Below, in pieces: positions 8,336 to 15,232 of a DNA stretch of 44,058 nt. Position 1 is the first letter of the stretch, and every line of letters starts with the position of its first letter. The translations under genes were made by a program, and so were the position numbers. Under the pieces are notes generated by a model. The model ran no database searches and was not told where the DNA came from. It worked only from the letters and a program-made list of their open reading frames with translations. Source of the DNA: a candidate division TA06 bacterium ADurb.Bin131 (lineage in GTDB: Bacteria; Ratteibacteria; UBA8468; B48-G9; DTJG01); NCBI GenBank assembly GCA_002070645.1, contig MWDQ01000138.1:1-44058 (forward strand), in the 5' to 3' direction.

Positions 8336-8736
8336 TGGTTTTCTTCTTCTGAACTTTTAATAACAAATGGGTAAGAAACCTGGTAACCATGCTTTTCAAC
8401 AATAATGCGAACAACAGTAAAATTAAAGGTTATCTCGCTATCAATTGTTACTGTCTCACTAAGCGTAATATCCGATGTTTCAATTTTATAATGGGCATCC
8501 GGATCAACATTACCGAAATCCCCTGATTCAGGTATATTGTCAGGATCCTGAAGGTATTCAAATTCTTTTTGTCTTGCCAGGGTCATACACGATTGCTGAT
8601 CAATAATCTTCTGAGAAATACTTATATTCAAAAGATAGTTCTCCAGACATACAATCCCGAGCACAGCAAACATTCCAACTGCTATCATTGTTTCAAGTAG
8701 AGTAAATCCTTTTGTTTTTCTTTGTTTCAATCGCAT
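8332..8736 (-). CDS. gspI: Type II secretion minor pseudopilin GspI
   Basis: A 134-aa prepilin-like protein with leader MRLKQRKTKG^FTLLETMIAVGMF (Glu5 present), then a helix and SQKIIDQQSCMTLARQKEFEY, a segment like the Q..A..LA.. helix end of GspI proteins. The small C-terminal domain is beta-rich. Length is typical of GspI (120-130 aa). It overlaps gspJ by 4 bp. Upstream, 150 bp of repeat-containing sequence separate it from gspH, an interruption in an otherwise compact operon. Confidence 0.85.
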   Translation of the reverse strand: MRLKQRKTKGFTLLETMIAVGMFAVLGIVCLENYLLNISISQKIIDQQSCMTLARQKEFEYLQDPDNIPESGDFGNVDPDAHYKIETSDITLSETVTIDSEITFNFTVVRIIVEKHGYQVSYPFVIKSSEEENQ

Positions 8737-8886
8737 TTTTTATAACCCATCATTTTTTCTGTTTCCTTCGCCTTCCATAGTTCCCTCTTTTATAAAGAGG
8801 AGTTCAGAAAAATTTTAAGAAAGATGTAGTGAGGAACTTTAGTCCCATGTCTCTTTTGTCAAGAGTCGAGAGTTGACCCCGTATTG
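8737..8886. repeat. 150-nt repeat-bearing gap inside the gsp operon, including 33-nt repeat copy 2
   Basis: From right to left it holds 8854-8886 (32 of 33 nt identical to positions 1-33), GATGTAGTGAGGAAC related to the GTTCACTACATC family (8823-8837), and a small palindrome of the CCCTC-TTTATAAA-GAGG type (8783-8800). It looks like insertion of several small repeats between gspH and gspI. The 33-nt copy ends exactly at the gspH stop region. Confidence 0.6.
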
Positions 8887-9410
8887 TTATATACTCTTTG
8901 TTATCTGTAACGAAGGTATATAGGGATTTAGTATAATAGTCCATTTATCACCAGTTTGAGTATCTTCAATGTATATCTCTGCATACTCTTCTGTGCCATC
9001 CGGAAAAAACATAATACCAGGAATGCCTGATTCAAATTTGTACCCATCAACAGTAATACTTGTTATTTTTAGATTTTCCGGTAATTTGTTAAAAGAGGTT
9101 CCTTCTGGAATGATCTTTAAAAATGATTGACTGCTATCTACAATTGCCCAATTTTGCTGGTCAATATCAAAAAAAACGATCTGCGGTGTTGATGAGCTCA
9201 AGGATGCGTTTGATGCCTGCGAAAAAATATCTTCAATCTCTGGTAGGTGCGGTTCTTCTTCAGAAAAGGAGAAGTTTGAAATCTTTGCAAGATTGAGAAA
9301 AAAAAACCAATGATGAGAATAACCACCATCATCTCAAGTAGGGTAAACCCCTTATTGCTCCTAGTTTTTCTGGGATCCTTCAATTTCGCTGCTCGAAATA
9401 TCTGCATCAT
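8887..9410 (-). pseudogene. gspH: GspH-type pseudopilin split by a -1 frameshift at a T9 run
   Basis: The first frame starts at the double ATG (9410/9407) after GGAGAGG, reads a basic leader SNKG^FTLLEMMVVILIIGFF with Glu5, and stops at 9198. At the T9 run (9298-9306 on the given strand as A9) a shift of -1 joins it to a second open frame running through LNLAKISNFSFSEEE, PQIVFFDIDQQNWAIVDSS and VDGYKFESGIPGIMFFPDG to the stop at 8887. The joined product would be about 174 aa, a normal GspH length with the FFPDG segment typical of GspH. The shift site reads U UUU UUC in the zero frame, a classical slippery heptamer. It may be a sequencing error, a real lesion, or programmed slippage. The start overlaps gspG by 50 bp. 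Confidence 0.75.
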
Positions 9411-9822
9411 AGCCCTCTCCACCTTCTTGTCCATCTTTACCATAGGAAATTATTTCAAAATCCTCACCATTTCTTCCAGGAGATAAATAAATATATTCAT
9501 GTCCCCAGGGATCAAGTGGAATAGCATTTTTTTCAAGATATCCACCCTCTCGCCATTTCTCAGGAATTCTTCCTGTTGTTGGTTTTGCTATAAGGGCATC
9601 AAGTCCCTGCTCTGTAGAAGGATAAAAATTATTATCAAGATAAAACAAGCGAAGCGCTTGCTCAAAACTCTTTATCTGAACCTTTGCAGCGGTTACTTTT
9701 GCCTCGTCAACCCTGCCAAACATCTTTGGCATTACATACATCGCCAGTATCCCGAGGATAACAACCACTGCCATGAGTTCTATAAATGTAAATCCTTTTT
9801 TTAATCTTTTCTTAATACACAT
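9361..9822 (-). CDS. gspG: Major pseudopilin GspG
   Basis: A 153-aa major pseudopilin of the type II secretion system. Leader MCIKKRLKKG^FTFIELMAVVVILGILA with Glu5. The C-terminal domain has the GspG signature: FYLDNNFYPSTEQGLDAL, then KWREGGYLEKNAIPLDPWG and YEIISYGKDG-like FEIISYGKDGQEGG, including the acidic residues that bind calcium in characterised GspG proteins. The start follows AAAGGAGAG. The gene lies 82 bp after gspF and its end overlaps the gspH start. It should polymerise into the periplasmic pseudopilus driven by GspE/GspF. Confidence 0.96.
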   Translation of the reverse strand: MCIKKRLKKGFTFIELMAVVVILGILAMYVMPKMFGRVDEAKVTAAKVQIKSFEQALRLFYLDNNFYPSTEQGLDALIAKPTTGRIPEKWREGGYLEKNAIPLDPWGHEYIYLSPGRNGEDFEIISYGKDGQEGGEGYDADISSSEIEGSQKN

Positions 9823-9904
9823 TTTCTCTCCTTTATAGGTCAGGGTACTACCAGATCTGGCTAAATCCCTCTTGCGTCTCCCTTTTTCAAAATAAAATAT
9901 TTAC

Positions 9905-11104
9905 CTATTTTATACTCTGACTTATCTGAAATATCGGCAGCATTATGCCAAGAACAACAAATCCAATAATAACAGCCATAAAAAGAATCATAAATGGCTC
10001 GAGAATCGTAACAAACTTCGATGCCTTTTGGGATACCTCTTCCTTAAAGTTCGATGATATCTTTTTTAACATCTCTGGCACAGTACCACTTTTCTCGCCT
10101 GCTGAAATTAGTTGAATAACTGTGTAAGGAAGATTCGTTGTTATACGAAGTGCAGAAGAAACACTATGACCATGTGAAATAAGTTCCTGCGCCTTCTGAA
10201 TTTGCTGTTTCAACTCAGGAATTGAAATAAGTTCCCTTGCAATATTAAGGCTTGTTAGAATTTCTACTCCGCCTCCAAGAAGGGTTCCGAGAGTTCCAGT
10301 AAAGTTTGCAATCTCACTCTTAAAGAATATCTCACCAAGAAAGGGTAGTTTCCTTTTGATAGTCGCAACCTTTTCTCTACCACGAGGAGAAGAAAAGTAT
10401 CTGCGAATAAACCATACAGCCGCAATAGTTAAAATAAGCACCGCAAGAAGATAGTGTTTTAAGAAGGTGGATGTTTTTATTAAAATAACTGTTGGCAGAG
10501 GCAATTTCAGGGAAATTTCCGAAAATATACGGGTTATAGTTGGAGCAACAAAAGTAAGAACAAAAATCAGAACAAGAAATCCAACGGCTGCCATCAGTAG
10601 TGGATATGTCATAATGCCCACTACTTTGCTTCTGAACTGGATTGATTCTTCAAGAAAGCCTGCTATATGTTCGAGAACAGGTCCGAGTGTACCGCTTGCT
10701 TCACCAGATTTTATCATTGAAAGTGAAACATCTGAAAATAGTTCAGGGTATTGAGATGCTGCTTTTGAAAAACTTTTTCCCTCGCGAATCTGTTTCTGAA
10801 TATCAGAGTAGATATCATAAATACGACCTTCTTTCATCTGGGCAACAATGCCTGATATGCTTTCATCGAGGGTAAGGCCTGAATTCAAAAGCGTGGCAAG
10901 TTCTCTGATGGAAAGTGCAAATTCTTCTTGTTTAATCTTCTCGCGTCTGCGTATTTTTTGTTGTCTTTCAATTGAGGCAATTTTTTTTATATAAAGACCT
11001 TTTTCTTTAACGACGATCTTTGCCGATGATTCACTTTCTGCCTCGATCTTTCCGGAAACCCGTCTTCCATTTTTATCAAAACCTTCAAAATAGAACATGG
11101 ACAT
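9905..11104 (-). CDS. gspF: Type II secretion inner-membrane platform protein GspF
   Basis: A 399-aa polytopic protein with the two tandem T2SSF domains of the family. The N-terminal part (YFEGFDKNGRRVSGKIEAE) is followed by repeat 1 (LATLLNSGLTLDESI ... LSMIKSGEASGTLG), a transmembrane region (MTYPLLMAAVGFLVLIFVL), a second hydrophobic segment (HYLLAVLILTIAAVWFI), repeat 2 (FTGTLGTLLGGGVEILTSL ... LISAGEKSGTVPEML) and a C-terminal membrane helix (PFMILFMAVIIGFVVLGIM). Length is normal. In the family GspF couples ATP hydrolysis by GspE to pseudopilus extension. The ATG lies one nt after the gspE stop; a second ATG two codons later is an alternative start. Confidence 0.96.
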   Translation of the reverse strand: MSMFYFEGFDKNGRRVSGKIEAESESSAKIVVKEKGLYIKKIASIERQQKIRRREKIKQEEFALSIRELATLLNSGLTLDESISGIVAQMKEGRIYDIYSDIQKQIREGKSFSKAASQYPELFSDVSLSMIKSGEASGTLGPVLEHIAGFLEESIQFRSKVVGIMTYPLLMAAVGFLVLIFVLTFVAPTITRIFSEISLKLPLPTVILIKTSTFLKHYLLAVLILTIAAVWFIRRYFSSPRGREKVATIKRKLPFLGEIFFKSEIANFTGTLGTLLGGGVEILTSLNIARELISIPELKQQIQKAQELISHGHSVSSALRITTNLPYTVIQLISAGEKSGTVPEMLKKISSNFKEEVSQKASKFVTILEPFMILFMAVIIGFVVLGIMLPIFQISQSIK

Positions 11105-11105
11105 A

Positions 11106-12647
11106 TCAGGTTTCCTGAGTTACACGTAGAACTTCACTTACAGTGGTAAGGCCTTCTATGACCTTCTTCGCTCCATCCATCCTTAATGTTTTCAACCCAT
11201 TATCAAGAGCATGCCTCCTAATTTCACCTGCTGACGCCTGTTTCATAATTAAGGAACGGATTGTGTCATCAATCTCGAGAAACTCAAAAATCCCTGTTCT
11301 TTTGTGATAACCAGTATTCAAACATACCTCACATCCTTTGCCGCTCTTAAAATTGTAATTATCTCCCGCAGGGTTAATCCCTATTTCTTCAAGAAGTTCA
11401 GGAGGATAGTTTACGGGTTGAGAGCATCTATCACAATTTAGACGAATAAGTCGTTGGGCAATCAACCCAATAACAGATGATGCAATCAAATATGGTTCTA
11501 TGCCCATATCGAGAAGTCGCGCAATTGAACTTGTTGAATCATTTGTGTGAAGAGTGCTGAATACGAGATGACCGGTTAAAGATGCCTGAATTGCCATTTC
11601 GGCTGTTTCTTTATCTCTTATCTCACCAACCATAATAATATTTGGGTCATGCCTTAATATTGACCTTAATCCATTTGCAAATGTAAGTCCAACCTTTGGA
11701 TTAACCTGAATCTGGTTTATTCCATCAAGATGATATTCAACAGGATCTTCAAGAGTAATAATATGAATATGAGGATTATTAATTCTCGAAAGTGCTGCGT
11801 AAAGGGTTGTTGTTTTTCCGCTGCCTGTTGGACCTGTCAGTAAAACAATACCATGGTCATAGTGAATTAACCTATCAAACTTTACGAGGTCTTCCTCAGA
11901 AAAACCCAGTTCATTCAGTCCAAAACTGTATGTTGACTGGTCAAGCAACCTTAAAACAGCGGATTCACCAAAAAATGTTGGTATGATTGAAACCCTTACA
12001 TCAATTTGTTTATTCTCTACCCTTACTGCTGTTCTTCCATCCTGCGGAGTTCTTTTTTCCGCAATATCAAGGTCAGAGATAATCTTTACTCTCGAGATAA
12101 CCGCTGGCTGATATTTTGCGGGAAGAGTAAGAATATCATGAAGCATTCCATCAATCCTGTATCTTACCTTAAAATGATTTTCGAGTGATTGAAGATGAAT
12201 ATCACTTGCCCTCATTAATATTGCTCTATAAAAAATCTGGTTTACAAGCCGTATGATTGGTGCCTGGTTTGCAAGATCAAGAAGGTCTCCATTCTGCGCT
12301 GGAAGATCTTCGGTAAATGACTCGCCGAGAACTGCCTCATCACGACTTAACTCCTGAATAATCTTCTGAGAAGATGACGGACTGTAGTAGTGTTTCTTAA
12401 GAAGATTAAGTATTACATCTTTATCCTGAACCACAAAGGAAATTTTTCTTCCTGTGAATTGCTCTATTTCACCACAATCAATCTTTGACGGGTTATCTGT
12501 TGCGAATAAAACCTTTCCTGGAGCATCTTTAAGCGGAAGAAGAACAAATGTCTCCAGAAACGCATATGGAAATTTTCCGAGGATTTCTGAATCTATAAGT
12601 TTTTCAATCTCTTCCTGTGTTAAAGAAAAACTATTTTTTGAGTTCAT
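11106..12647 (-). CDS. gspE: Type II secretion / pilus assembly ATPase GspE
   Basis: A 513-aa cytoplasmic hexameric ATPase. An N-terminal GspE-N domain (LIDSEILGKFPYAFLETF, about 15-100) is followed by the N2 domain (IFYRAILMRASDIHLQSLE) and the catalytic domain: Walker A GPTGSGKTT (about 272-280), the Asp box ITLEDPVEYHL, Walker B IIMVGEIRDKETAEMA and the His box LTGHLVFSTLHTNDS. A zinc-binding tetracysteine module is present as two pairs (CDRC and CEVC, about 400-435), as in GspE and PilB. It is the only assembly ATPase in the window, so it presumably serves both the Gsp and the Pil-like components. It overlaps the end of gspD by 17 bp. No retraction ATPase (PilT) is nearby. Confidence 0.96.
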   Translation of the reverse strand: MNSKNSFSLTQEEIEKLIDSEILGKFPYAFLETFVLLPLKDAPGKVLFATDNPSKIDCGEIEQFTGRKISFVVQDKDVILNLLKKHYYSPSSSQKIIQELSRDEAVLGESFTEDLPAQNGDLLDLANQAPIIRLVNQIFYRAILMRASDIHLQSLENHFKVRYRIDGMLHDILTLPAKYQPAVISRVKIISDLDIAEKRTPQDGRTAVRVENKQIDVRVSIIPTFFGESAVLRLLDQSTYSFGLNELGFSEEDLVKFDRLIHYDHGIVLLTGPTGSGKTTTLYAALSRINNPHIHIITLEDPVEYHLDGINQIQVNPKVGLTFANGLRSILRHDPNIIMVGEIRDKETAEMAIQASLTGHLVFSTLHTNDSTSSIARLLDMGIEPYLIASSVIGLIAQRLIRLNCDRCSQPVNYPPELLEEIGINPAGDNYNFKSGKGCEVCLNTGYHKRTGIFEFLEIDDTIRSLIMKQASAGEIRRHALDNGLKTLRMDGAKKVIEGLTTVSEVLRVTQET

Positions 12648-14196
12648 TCTGTAAGATTGTCTCCTTCTCCTGTCGTATTATTTCTGCTTCTTCAAAACTT
12701 GTAATGATATGAGGTGTGATAAAAATTAAGAGGTTTGTCTTAACACTACCCTTATACTCTCTTCTGAAAAGCTTTCCGATGCCAGGTATATCACCTAAAA
12801 ATGGAACCTTGTTTGTGGTACTTTCATTATCATTTCTGATTAATCCACCAAGCACAACTGTTTTGTTATTTGGAACTATTAACGTTGTGTCTGCCTCGCG
12901 TTTTGCTGTTGTTAAGGCACCTTCTGTATTTTCAGTTACAACCTTTGTTACCTCTTGATGAAGTTTAAGACGAACATACTTGTCCTGACTGATTTGAGGG
13001 GTAATCTTCAATATAATTCCAACATCTTTATAATCATAACTTCTGATTGTATCTGTGCCAGAACCACCAGTTGTTGTTGTAAACCTTGTTTCCTTAAGAT
13101 AAGGGGTATTCTCACTTACATTGATTGATGCCTCACTATTATCCGCTGTCATTATCTGAGGAGTACTTAAAATATTAAACTGTGTATCCTTTCCTGAAGC
13201 CACTGCCTTAATAATATCAGTAAGGGTCTTTGTATCAGTAAAACCAACCTTCAAGCCGGCTGATGCTGATTCAACCCCAAATTTTGTTTCTGCTGAACCA
13301 GTGTACCTATTATTGTTAAAATCCTGAACTGCTGACCACTGAATCCCTATATCCTGTTCTCTGTTATACGAAACTTCTGCTATAAGTGCCTCTATAAGAA
13401 CCTGATTTGTCATTACATCAATATCTTTAATAAGAGTTTCAATATTCCTGTAATCATCAACATCAGCATAGATAATGAGTGAATTTGTTGGCTTAACAGC
13501 AACCACTGCGGACTGAGAAACCTGCACTCCAGGTCTTATCTGTTGAGGCCTTTGTTTGGCAAGTATATCGCTTAATATCTTTGCAACATCCTCGGCATTT
13601 GCATTCTGAAGTTTATAGGTGCGCAGCATTTCCTTTCCTGGTAGACTTGGCTGATCGATTGTTTTAACGAGTTCAAGAATCTTTTTTATATTTGCGCCAA
13701 AGTCAGAGATGAAAATTGTGTTACTCCGACTATCAAATGAAATCTGGCCTGCCTTTGAAAGATAAGGGGTCAATATCTGCGAGACAGTATCCACAGGGTA
13801 ATACTTCATAGGTATAATCTGGGTGAGGTGAATATCAAGTTTATCTTCTTCAATATCCCCAAAATTCACAACCGGGGATCTTGCCCTTCCATCAGTTGAT
13901 GGGATAATAAATGAAACACTTTCCTTTTTTATAACAGTAAATCCATAAAGATTAAGCACTGCCTGAAAAACTTGATTTAGTTTTTCACTTTCAATCGGCT
14001 TCTGGGAAAAGATTGTAACATTTCCCCTTACAGCAGGGTCAATAACATAATTCTCACCAGTAAATTCACTCACAAGCCGAATAAAGGTAAGGATATCAAC
14101 ATTATTGAAGTTTAGTGTGAATTGTTTCTGGGCACAGACAATCAACGGCCACAGAAAAAATATCATCAGAAGGATTGTTTTTCTTTTAAGATTCAT
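12631..14196 (-). CDS. gspD: Type II secretion secretin GspD
   Basis: A 521-aa outer-membrane secretin, shorter than the 650-700 aa of proteobacterial GspD. A signal peptide (MNLKRKTILLMIFFLWPLIVCA) is followed by an N0 domain (FTLNFNNVDILTFIRLVSE), N1 and N2 domains (KYYPVDTVSQILTPYLS; YKLQNANAEDVAKILSDIL) and the secretin core from VLIEALIAEVSYN, with VPNNKTVVLGGLI, VPFLGDIPGIGKLFR and LLIFITPHII. The linker between N2 and the core is short, so an N3 repeat seems missing or reduced (inference). The Shine-Dalgarno AAGGTAA precedes the ATG. It is the second secretin of this operon. 147 bp including a repeat separate it from the preceding gene. Confidence 0.95.
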   Translation of the reverse strand: MNLKRKTILLMIFFLWPLIVCAQKQFTLNFNNVDILTFIRLVSEFTGENYVIDPAVRGNVTIFSQKPIESEKLNQVFQAVLNLYGFTVIKKESVSFIIPSTDGRARSPVVNFGDIEEDKLDIHLTQIIPMKYYPVDTVSQILTPYLSKAGQISFDSRSNTIFISDFGANIKKILELVKTIDQPSLPGKEMLRTYKLQNANAEDVAKILSDILAKQRPQQIRPGVQVSQSAVVAVKPTNSLIIYADVDDYRNIETLIKDIDVMTNQVLIEALIAEVSYNREQDIGIQWSAVQDFNNNRYTGSAETKFGVESASAGLKVGFTDTKTLTDIIKAVASGKDTQFNILSTPQIMTADNSEASINVSENTPYLKETRFTTTTGGSGTDTIRSYDYKDVGIILKITPQISQDKYVRLKLHQEVTKVVTENTEGALTTAKREADTTLIVPNNKTVVLGGLIRNDNESTTNKVPFLGDIPGIGKLFRREYKGSVKTNLLIFITPHIITSFEEAEIIRQEKETILQNELKK

Positions 14197-14241
14197 ATTA
14201 CCTTATTTTATGCACCATGGTATTGCTAAACTTGGCCTAAG

Positions 14242-14270
14242 TATTTAGCAGTGTTTTTGTTTATTTTCAA
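14242..14270 (-). promoter_or_regulatory. Possible internal promoter before gspD
   Basis: Minus strand TTGAAA (14265-14270), a 17-nt spacer, then TAAATA (14242-14247) preceded by TGC, an extended -10. The -10 hexamer itself is weak. It lies partly in a repeat leader also found at 39527-39570. Confidence 0.3.
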
Positions 14271-14338
14271 TATTTCCAAAAGTTTTTATAACCCCGTCCT
14301 CTAAAGCCCCCTTATACCCTTTTTTAAAAAGGGGTACA
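14259..14338. repeat. Dispersed repeat with A/T leader plus G/C-run palindrome
   Basis: The leader GTTTATTTTCAATATTTCC, AAAAGTTTTTATAACC is nearly identical to 39527-39563. It is followed by CCGTCCTCTAAAGCCCCC and a CCCTTTTTTAAAAAGGGG palindrome (about 14317-14334). The shared leader shows that the repeat unit is longer than its G/C-run core. Confidence 0.65.
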
Positions 14339-14343
14339 AAAGT

Positions 14344-15156
14344 TTATCTTCTGGGCTGAGCACCACCAGGCATCTGGTCCTGAGGTGTTCCCATTGTTGC
14401 CTGAAGCTGTTTTTCAAGATTGGTCATAAATCCTTCGAGCGCGTCTGTTGCGATTTTCTTTATATCAGGATCAGGGTCTTTTGTCATATTTAAGAGAATC
14501 CTCATTATCAAAATATCCTTACTGCTTCTTATATTATTTTTATTGTCTGATGAACCTGATTTACCTGTGCCCTGTTCTGGTTCCATCTGATTTCTTATCA
14601 CAAAAAGCCGCACCGCGTATTTTCTGACAACAGGATCAGGGTCGCTCATAAAACGAAGTAAACTCGTATCTGTTCCAAAAAGGTTATCGAGAGATATTGA
14701 AACAAGGTCTCTAATCTGGGGATCAGGGTCTGCGAGCATTGTAAACAATTCTGGAATAAACATTGTTGTGCCAAGACCCTCATTATCGTTGTTATCATCA
14801 TCATCATCATCATTGTTGTTGCTTCCACCTTTAAGAGCAAAGATATCTCCAATACTAGAGTTAGAGTTATTATTATCATTGTTGTCTGTTGATCCCATTG
14901 TCATACCAGCAACAAGCGACTGAAGCGCCTGCATCCTGATTTCCTTCTTAGGATGCCTGAGCATTCCAGCAATCACAGCAACAACAAAATCAACATTGTT
15001 TGATGTTCTGTTATTATAGTTGTCGTTGTTATCGTTGTTATTGTTTGACCTGGATGTTCTTCCTGTTGTCCTTGATGTTGTCCTTGTTTGAGCAAAGATA
15101 TCAAAACAACCAAAAATCAGAATACACATAACAGAAACTGCCAATATTTTTTTCAT
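14344..15156 (-). CDS. Exported Asn/Asp-rich HEAT-repeat protein
   Basis: A 270-aa protein of unknown function. An N-terminal export signal (KKILAVSVMCILIFGCFDIFA) could be cut after IFA or, less convincingly, lipidated at the Cys of IFGC. The mature part is a Thr/Arg/Ser then Asn/Asp-rich segment (SNNNNDNNDNYNN), about four HEAT-like alpha repeats (HPKKEIRMQALQSL, DPDPQIRDLVSISL, DPDPVVRKYAVRLF, DPDPDIKKIATDAL) and two further low-complexity tracts, one a run of Asp encoded by a GAT triplet repeat. The DPDP-x-(I/V)-R/K signature is typical of bacterial HEAT repeats used for protein binding. It lies between a PilQ-like secretin and gspD with a strong Shine-Dalgarno (GCAGGAGGT). It may be a secretin-associated scaffold or pilotin-like partner, but this is inference from position only. 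Confidence 0.75.
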   Translation of the reverse strand: MKKILAVSVMCILIFGCFDIFAQTRTTSRTTGRTSRSNNNNDNNDNYNNRTSNNVDFVVAVIAGMLRHPKKEIRMQALQSLVAGMTMGSTDNNDNNNSNSSIGDIFALKGGSNNNDDDDDDNNDNEGLGTTMFIPELFTMLADPDPQIRDLVSISLDNLFGTDTSLLRFMSDPDPVVRKYAVRLFVIRNQMEPEQGTGKSGSSDNKNNIRSSKDILIMRILLNMTKDPDPDIKKIATDALEGFMTNLEKQLQATMGTPQDQMPGGAQPRR

Positions 15157-15232
15157 TTTTTACCTCCTGCTGCAGATTATTCCACAGCATCTAATTATTA
15201 GACACATACCAGAGAGATAGGGTTTATTTCTA

